A stretch of 64,000 nt of DNA, from positions 19,929,501 to 19,993,500 of the forward strand of contig WPIO01000001.1 in assembly GCA_009760855.2 (NCBI GenBank), given 5' to 3'. This stretch comes from Cristatella mucedo. Taxonomy: Eukaryota; Bryozoa; Phylactolaemata; Cristatellidae. Positions 56,758-64,000 of this stretch are shown here, piece by piece (position 1 is the stretch's first letter; the number at the start of each line of letters is the position of its first letter). The position numbers were made by a program, and so were the translations under genes. The notes under the pieces were generated by a model. That model saw nothing but the letters and a program-made list of their open reading frames with translations, searched no databases and had not been told where the DNA came from.

Positions 56758-57796
56758 CGCCCAAGGTGCGAGGGCCTGATGCTGCCAAGCAGGACAGCAA
56801 CTTACTAGTACAGTACAGGAATCTGTCAGCCTAGTTTAGTAAAGAGGCCCTACAAGTGCGCGTAATAACGAGTGCACTCAACTTAAGCATCCACGGAAGC
56901 CTGTACCTCTTGCTATGCAGTGGCCAGACTCGGTTTACTCGCCATGCTAGCATTGACGGACGGCGACCACTAAGTACCGTGGTAGACGTCTGAACCTTGA
57001 CAGAATTATTTACCAACGTAAATGTCATAATGTATGACTTATCCTTGCCAAGTCAAAGGACAGGACTGGCCAAGCTGGGTGACCCCCTCAGCTGGCCGTA
57101 TTGTTTATCAGATGCTCAAGAGTTATCACTCCTACTTTGGTATATCACGATATGGACTGCACCCCTGTATCTACCAAATCAAGCACAGTTTTGCCATTGT
57201 GAATCAGCAGTAAGCATATTTGATAAGATGAATCAGTGTAACGGTACTTGGCAGTGGGAGCCATATAATAGCTTTTATCGGATTTGATTTCACCGTGTAA
57301 CGTAATTCTAGCATTGCGTTTTTAATGCTACTTTCTAATTGCCTATGCCTCAGAATCATAAATACGGCTATGTTTGCCTACAAACGCTTCTTTAGTGATT
57401 AGGACAGTAAATAACTGAAGTTAACTCCTTCCTGATGATAAAAACGACAAATTCACGTCTTATGGTTCAAATTTGGTCACAAAGAACAGTAAATACATTA
57501 AAATTAACATTTATCTTCACTGCAGTACGGCAACAATCATTTAAAAGGATTCAGAAATTAGTAAATTTTCTAGATTAACAGCTTTAATGGAAAAAAATTC
57601 AGAAGGAAGCCCCTAAAACCTAAAATCATTTTACGGTTTCGTTAGACTGTCCTTGATAACGACGTTTCAAGTTGAGGGGACACTTGTGAAAGTACTCGTC
57701 TTGCTCCTCTGAATAAGTTCCATTTTCTTCTTGAATATTCTAAAATGAGCATGGGATATGGAATTTGAAACACATTCTGTATCCCATTTTGGCATG
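56758..57796. other. No feature recognised
   Basis: Unassigned sequence between the upstream region of gene 2 and a LINE-B copy. Confidence 0.35.
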
Positions 57797-58396
57797 CGTC
57801 GCAGTTGCCACATTAATCCACTTCTCGCCGACCTGCACTGGCTACCAGTCAAGCAACGGATTGACTTCAAGGTTTTGTCCCTCACTTTTAGGTCCCTTCA
57901 TTCTATGGCTCCAGCCTATCTTTCAGATATACTACCCCATCAGGCTAAGCATCGTACCACCCGCTTTTAGGAATCCAACAGTCTAGAAATACCTCATACA
58001 AACCTTAAATCCTTTGGAGACCGTGCATTTAGTTCATACGCTCCCAAAGCCTGGAACTCCCTCCCGACCTGCGTCAGAACATCCCCTGACCTGACCACAT
58101 TTAAAAGGAACCTAAAAACACACCTATTTAGGACAGCATTTAGTGGGTCCCTGTGATTCGTCCTTGATGTGCTTATGCGTGCTGACACTGTGCATGCTGC
58201 CACTAACCACATTTGCATGCTGACCCTGTGCATGTCACCCCTAACCATATTATTCATTTCGTTCGTTTTTTCAAGCATGATTTTATTTACCATTCAATTG
58301 CATTTCACTTTACAGCAAATGTAAAGCGCCTAGAGAGAGATTAAGTTCTCTGAGGGCGCTTTATCAAGTGAATTATTATTATTATTATTATCATAC
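57797..58396 (+). mobile_element. LINE-B copy (3' ~600 bp, well preserved)
   Basis: It begins CGTCGCAGTTGCCACATTAA and encodes PLLADLHWLPVKQRIDFKVL and SMAPAYLSDILPHQAKHRTT before a TAG at 57968-57970. The rest of the 3' region follows, with hairpin TAAAGCGCC..AGAGATTAAGTTCTCT..GGGCGCTTTA and (ATT)n. It is a close relative of the copy at 39512. Confidence 0.92.
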
Positions 58397-59928
58397 GTCT
58401 TTAGTGAGAGCCTGAAAAAACAACTTATAGTATTCAGCCTTGTGATTTTCCGAAAAGCATAAAACGACTACAAACACTGTTTCTACCAGTTTTGTATATC
58501 CTGTTTAGCTTCTAAGTGAATTATTCGCACTCTAGGATCTTTTTTATTAATGATCCAACGAAGATACCTGCATCGAACTGTGAATCAGACAGCTGTGGAA
58601 AGACATATTAATGGCTGTTAAAAGCTGCTGTATCAATTTCATAATCAAAAGCCATGAAAATAGCCGAAGGAGACCTAAATTAGAATACACCAATCGCATC
58701 AGCATTTTTCAAGGGTCTACCCGCGGCTTACTTTTACTGCCGTTCTTCCTAAGAAATAAATTTGGTCCTCTGCAGCCAGTCCCTTCCATGAAAGTGTGCC
58801 AGAAATTTCAGGCCGTCTAATAATAATAATATAATAATAATAATAATAGGCTGAGAAAACAATCAAACTTCGTGAAGCCGCCTCGGAGGCTCATCGGGAG
58901 TGACAATATTTTGAAGTCATCAACGACCTCCTAATCTTAGTTGCCATACTTAGTAGGCAGTAAGCAATATTGACACTAGCGAAATCCTCTCTGATGTGCA
59001 CAGCATTAGCAATGCGGAGATATGAAAATCTAACTGTGAGTGGTGGCGTCTGCCATAGGATTGATTGAGCGACAAAACATCTCACCTCAATCAGGAAAAT
59101 ATCCACAATCAAGTGTTCTTATTGATTAAGCTACTGAGGCTTGATCTTAAAGACAATAAGAATATACTTAGTCTTGATTCTAAATTTTCACTCGAGTGCT
59201 TAAACAACAGCAGGTGTACTGTCTGAATGGATCACTTAATTGCCATTTGGTAAGAGACAGCAACTAAAACGGCTGATTTTTTTAATGAATAAAGACTATA
59301 CTTGAGCTGGTTGACTTGAGCGATTCTGGAAAGGTGGGAATGAATCAACTAGCTCAACCCCACTGTAAGATTGGACCCTAGCTAGTATCAATTGTCGCTT
59401 ACAATCTATTTCTTACCAGCTATGATAATAGGCTCTAGCATATGATACGGATAGCGTGGGTTAAGCACCCTAAACAAGACAGTATGTGACTTCTAAGGAT
59501 ATTTTGCATCTTAAATATTTTTGACATGCAACAACTTATAGATATCGGGCTTGTGTTAGCGGGTTCGGCCATATCTAAAGGTCCAGTTTAAGCGAAGGGC
59601 ATATCTGGAATTGTATTCAGTAAGGAGGCTACAGCTGGCACTTGATATGAAAGTTATGACACTAACAATTCATCGGCAGCAAAAAATATCAGCATCTACA
59701 AAATATTGTGTAAAAATTAAATAAGTAGACCGGCTATGAGAATCAAACAATCTGGAATGGTACCCTAGTAAGGCTATTTATCGCGCAGTACACAAATTCG
59801 TAAGAGAATAGGAGAAACGCTAACAAAATTTGGTGCACATTTTCTTATTGTGACGCAGGCTGTGCCAGTCCGTAATCAGGCTATTGTTCTGAGCAAAGAA
59901 AACATCAAAGCCAATAACCGGCGGTACA
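58397..59928. other. Intergenic between divergent genes 2 and 3
   Basis: AT-rich, with a (TAA)n stretch at 58818-58850. No promoter motif for gene 3 could be chosen with confidence. Confidence 0.35.
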
Positions 59929-60351
59929 ATGGTCTTGCTCGGCATTGCTAATGTTGTAATGCTAATTTCTGGGTTCGCAGTCATTGGGCTCGGTGTATGG
60001 CCATTCATAGAGACGACCATTGAAAATCGTGTAGCATTTAACCGCTCAATCGACGAACTACTCAAGTACAAATCCGCGATTAACTACGCAGCCACGCTTT
60101 TTATAGCCGCGGGAGCGATGAAGACCATTGCCAGTGCAATAGGATTGTTCGCTTCTCATCGACCCAGTCAGTGTCTCCTGAGTACGCAAGCCGTCATGAT
60201 GCCCACTTTTGTCATCGGGCAATTATCCGGCGGCATAATTTTATATCTTAACATGGCTAAATTCAGCACGGGAAAGAGCAATGCCATCGTGCAAGACCTC
60301 ACCGAGCACTATCCCGATTCGACTTACATAAACGACGCAGTCATGGTCAAG
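59929..60351 (+). CDS. Tetraspanin gene 3, N-terminal exon (partial gene)
   Basis: 141 codons from MVLLGIANVVMLISGFAVIG to NDAVMVK|GTAAGA, phase 0, the same exon end as genes 1 and 2. TM1 is about residues 2-25 (ends GLGVW), TM2 about 53-76 and TM3 about 84-108 (FVIGQLSGGIILYLNMA). QCLLS (81-85) corresponds to the conserved KCLL after TM2, but the CCG/CYG hallmark at the end of TM2 is replaced by IGLFAS. TM1 starts almost at Met1. The frame is open upstream only to a TGA 12 codons before, so a short upstream exon could supply the usual N-terminus. No CCG exon was found from 60352 to 64000. It is either a gene continuing beyond the window or a divergent or decaying paralogue. Confidence 0.8.
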
Positions 60352-61549
60352 GTAAGAGTCGTGTAACGCTCGTGTTCTTGCCGGCAGCTCTCACCCGTTA
60401 CAAAGTGATTGGCAAATGAAGTGCAAAGTTGAATGGCTGCTGCTTCAGAGTTACTTTCGGGCACAAGTATAGGTTGGTGCATGCGTAGGGTCAAGCCGCC
60501 TAAGCCGCCCAGTGCTATCTGTGTGCGCCCGCAATTCAAGCCATTTATCTTGGTGAAAAACTTCCACGAAGTAGCTCGTAGCTTAAAGAAATAACTCAAT
60601 GCGAAATATTAAGCTCTCTTTAGAATAACAATAATTACATAAAAATTTTTATTGCACCCAAAGAAAGGTAAATCTCTTTCTAAGTATTTTACCTACTCTG
60701 AAATAAATTAGTTTCTTTTGCAAGGTGCTCGCCAGCATAAATCTTGCTTTTCAGTGAGACTTCTTTAAGATGACCTGTAGTTCATGAAAACATAAATATG
60801 TTGGAAAGTTTTTAGTTTTTTAGTGGACTTAAAAGTATCAGTTATAATGCATATCTACTTGAAGAAAGACCTTAGCAACTCTCAACCTTGCATTCAGGCG
60901 GAAATAAAGTTAAATATACTCGGTTTGAATTTACCGACCGAAGTCATGAAGTTCGACCACCTTATTGCAACGCTAACTAAATTCAAAGATCCCATCTAAA
61001 ATTCTTATAATTGTCTAATTTTTCGCTCTCAATTTTTTTATTTTTACATACGGCTGATATGCATCCCTGACTCTTCTGGAGCAGCTAAACGAAATCTTTA
61101 TTAGCTGGTCATTGCCTTATTGGCTAAGACAAATGTTTCCAAAAATGGTGCCTTAAGTCAACTTCTGACTGCCGCGATACACTTTTCGACTTGATTTTTG
61201 GTGCTTTTATCCAATTAATTAGCAAAGTACAGTTCAGCTGAATCAGATAGGTAGGGGCTTCCTGTCCTCTTTTATCTGCAAGTTGAGATATGCTAATATT
61301 TAGGCTTCATATCAGTGGCCTGGATTTAAGGCTGCTTCACTGAATACACATTTTTATAATGATTTTGCACGATGTTTACTAAAGCGTCTTGTTCAGACAT
61401 CTTCACCTTTAGGGTTTGCGGTGACCTGCCGAACAACAGCAAGCTAGCATATACTCAAGGAGAACTTTTTGCACAACCACGGTACCCGCAAGCACCTTAA
61501 ACGAAGTTAAAGTTCCTAGGAGGCAGTGCTCTCAATACGCATCTTTCAA
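60352..61549. other. Downstream of tetraspanin gene 3 exon 1 (presumed intron)
   Basis: No second exon with CCG was seen. Bases 60626-60712 hold a diverged minus-strand LINE-B tail (complement of TAGAAAGAGATTTACCTTTC). Confidence 0.35.
60626..60712 (-). mobile_element. LINE-B 3' tail fragment, diverged
   Basis: On the minus strand the AGAAAGAGATTTACCTTTCT core and GGGTGCAATAAAAATT follow the LINE-B end pattern with several substitutions. Confidence 0.5.
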
Positions 61550-61795
61550 AAATCTGGAATTCATTTCGACTAAGGTCAAAACGTTCCCTGAACTGATTAA
61601 ATTTAAATGAAGTTGAAAACTCACCAGTTCTTCACAGCAATTGCTGGGTCCATGTGAGTTGCAGTTTTTGCTAGTATGTGTGCTGAAATAGAGCATGTTT
61701 TCACTCAACAACTGACACGGTTGCCTATAAGTATAAAATAATTGCCTAGATATATTTAGCTCTCTTAGGGTTCCGTTAAACCATCTTGTTATTTT
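61550..61795 (+). mobile_element. LINE-B 3' fragment, heavily decayed
   Basis: CTGGAATTCATTTCGACTAA, GAACTGATTAAATTTAAATG, TGGGTCCATGTGAGT and the end TTGCCTAGATATATTTAGCT..CTCTTAGGGT correspond in order to the LINE-B 3' end. Confidence 0.5.
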
Positions 61796-64000
61796 TAATC
61801 CTATCGATACCAATTATGGTGCCGCTGCAGGACAGCTCTCTCAGGCATTTCTCGGCCTTCGTCCACAAGAACTGGTGTAAAATCTCCAATCGTGACGATG
61901 TCATCATCCAGCGGCATGAACTGCTGAGGAATAGCGGGCTGTTCTGTCCTGTCCTGTCTCGGGCGCTTGCGTGCTCAGGTACCGCGAAGCTCTGGTTGAG
62001 CCAAAAGCGAGTTGGGGATAGGAGCATTTCATTAGACCATCACCATAGCTAGTCAGCCCCTCGGCTAAGCAAGTGGAAATTGTGCAGACCACAAAAGTTG
62101 AGGCAGCATGCGTCCGTCGAGATCTACAGAAATTTGGACTTTCACAGCTATGCTTATAAAGTCAACTAAAAGCAGCTTTGCAACAGTAGATCATCCTGAG
62201 AATACTTGGCTTGAAGAGAATATATCAGACGGAAAAGTCAAATAAGACATCGAAACATTGCGATGTAACCAGCGTTTGCAAGAACTGTCTGTAGAATAGT
62301 AATAATGAACGAAACTTTCATAAAGCCAAAACACGTTTTTGACTGACTTCATTCTAATATTCAAATTAACTTCTGATTTCCATGCCTGGAATATCTAATC
62401 AGGTGTAAAAGCTTGTGCAAAAATCAAGCAATACGGTGGCTAATTTAATCGCCTATACATGCTACATTTTAGAAAACTTTTGTGTAAATCAGGGTAGTTC
62501 TAAGATTTTATACAGAATTACTTAGATTCTAGCATATCCCGTGGAATTGATAAGTAGATACTCATTTGACTAGCACTTTGCGTACCTATTCTAATACTCC
62601 AATCTATACAGTTTGTACCCAATTGATAGCACAGCCATTAGATTAATTGGCCGTACTCGCTCAGGTTGGCATTTCCTTGAATAGTACTGTAGCTCTAAGA
62701 CACTTTAATTGCGCTTTTGCAGTCACAAAAACAGCTGTTAATGCTCTGTATGTTCGTACATCTCAGAGGCATTAGCGATAATGTCTGCTGCTTTCTGGTC
62801 CCAAATTGTGCCCACTCATACGGACTTCATATCATTGGGCTTATTCTGTTCGATGCAAGACCAGGAAGAAAACGGGTGTTCAAAGATCCTAGCTTTAAGA
62901 AATTGTTCTCTATAATTGCAATCAATTTCTTATAGTGACTTGGTATTACGGTCACTTACTAAGATCGATTGAAAATTATCGGTTCAGTCAAACTTCTCTA
63001 AACAGATGAACTGCACAGTTTGCAGCAGCCAGCATCGCCATTATTGTGATTATAACTAGCAAAAAGGTTGTTGCGTTGAAATACAGATTTCTAGTGATTT
63101 TCTTTTGTAATCCGGCTGATTACATTCTCTTTAGATAGAAGTCAGATTGTATTACAAAAGCACATTCTGGTTTGATTCTCTGACCTCAGTTCCTTTTCCG
63201 ACCAATCTCTTAAAAACCTGTGGGCCCTACTAGCATGCGCTTTTCGTAGAATTTTACGACAGAGCACTCTAAGAAAATATAGGAAGACTGACGAAGATAC
63301 ATTTCCATGATGAGAAATTGACTGTTATGTCACACTATGAAAACAAAAATTGGGTGCTGGATCGTTAAAATCTCGAAGATCTTTTCTGTGTTGAATCGCT
63401 GAACGTGCGGAGTATGAGTTCTAATAGGTTTACTTGCCAGGTTGACATTAGTTTCAAGTCGTGAGCTACAAAAATTATCTCAGCTAAAACTATAACTATT
63501 GAACGAAATTAACCTTGGTGATACACATCTCAGAGTGATGCAAGAGTGATATCACCTTGCTTGGAATCGGTGAGTGTAGAAGAAATTATTAGAAGCTGCA
63601 AATCACTTTAACGGTCGGTTTGGCAGCTGTAACAAAAATCTGAACCAAACTGTCAGTGTGGCACCTGTTACAACTCCTCGCTTAAGTGAAAGTGCTGAAG
63701 TTTTTGAAATTATTCCAGGCCAGAAAAGGGCGGCATGATTGGGATCTCTCACAATATTTGAAATAGAACAGCTTGCGATCGCGTTTGATTTCCCAAAATA
63801 CCAATCAAGTACATGTTTTTTTCGCTATTTGATCGTGCCATCACAGCACCTGCCTTTATAAAGAAGCATAGCAATTTAAGTTTTCCGAATCTGCAATCTT
63901 CATTTAAACTAATTAGGGTAGGCATTGATCTGATTCTGGTAGTGTGGCTCGTTCCAGTGGTGGGCTTGCTGAGGAATTCACATCGCGTGTGGAAAGTCAG
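61796..64000. other. No feature recognised
   Basis: About 2.2 kb of AT-rich sequence with frames below 90 codons and no recognisable domain. It may be intron of gene 3. Confidence 0.35.

Noticed and set aside
62780..62850. Candidate second exon of tetraspanin gene 3 (a CC-containing frame at 62717-62935)
   Set aside because: It reads VCCFLVPNC with no Gly after CC, no PxxCC or GC pattern and no TM4, so it does not fit.

Overview
The window is animal (invertebrate) genomic DNA, mostly non-coding and heavily colonised by retroposons. There are no operons, ribosome sites or compact gene arrays. The only genes recognised with confidence are split, intron-containing tetraspanins. Base composition is moderately AT-rich apart from a GC-rich block at about 46.3-49.3 kb. 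The L2/CR1-type LINEs, tRNA-derived SINEs and SPIN-like hAT elements suggest an invertebrate metazoan, but I cannot name the phylum from the sequence.

Host genes: three tetraspanin genes lie in the right half. Gene 1 (minus strand, 26957-30138) is a complete two-coding-exon gene of about 246 aa. Gene 2 (minus strand, 47655-55894) also reads as two coding exons, separated by a 6.7 kb intron. It gives a protein of about 499 aa that ends in a very unusual tail of about 235 aa, rich in Gly/Ala/Ser. Gene 3 (plus strand, from 59929) has its N-terminal exon here; its cysteine-rich second exon was not found before the window ends. All three first exons end in phase 0 at the equivalent place. In genes 1 and 2 the second exon begins two codons before the tetraspanin CCG motif, so this is a duplicated family with a conserved intron.

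Mobile DNA: LINE-A is a CR1/L2-like non-LTR element ending in ACATT-type repeats. About ten copies or fragments are present, the longest at 13625-15055. LINE-B is a second L2-like element ending in (ATT)n, with about 18 copies or tails, all 5'-truncated. Its 3' end folds into a conserved two-step hairpin. A tRNA-derived SINE (SINE1, six copies) carries the same hairpin and probably borrows the LINE-B reverse transcriptase. A second tRNA-derived SINE (SINE2, four copies) has a different tail. Two short elements at 24.4 and 30.6 kb match the SPIN family of hAT (Buster-type) transposons, with 8-bp duplications centred on TA.

Layout: 0-16 kb is LINE-dense and includes a ~757-bp inverted repeat (4237-5777) and clustered LINE-A copies (8.8-15.2 kb). 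16-26 kb is mostly unassigned, with SINEs and one hAT. 26.9-30.2 kb is tetraspanin gene 1. 30.6-43.9 kb holds a hAT, SINE and LINE copies and two long (GA)n tracts. 46.3-49.3 kb is GC-rich and holds the terminal exon of gene 2. 49.9-55.4 kb is the repeat-filled intron of gene 2. 55.4-60.4 kb has the divergent first exons of genes 2 and 3, and the rest is unassigned.
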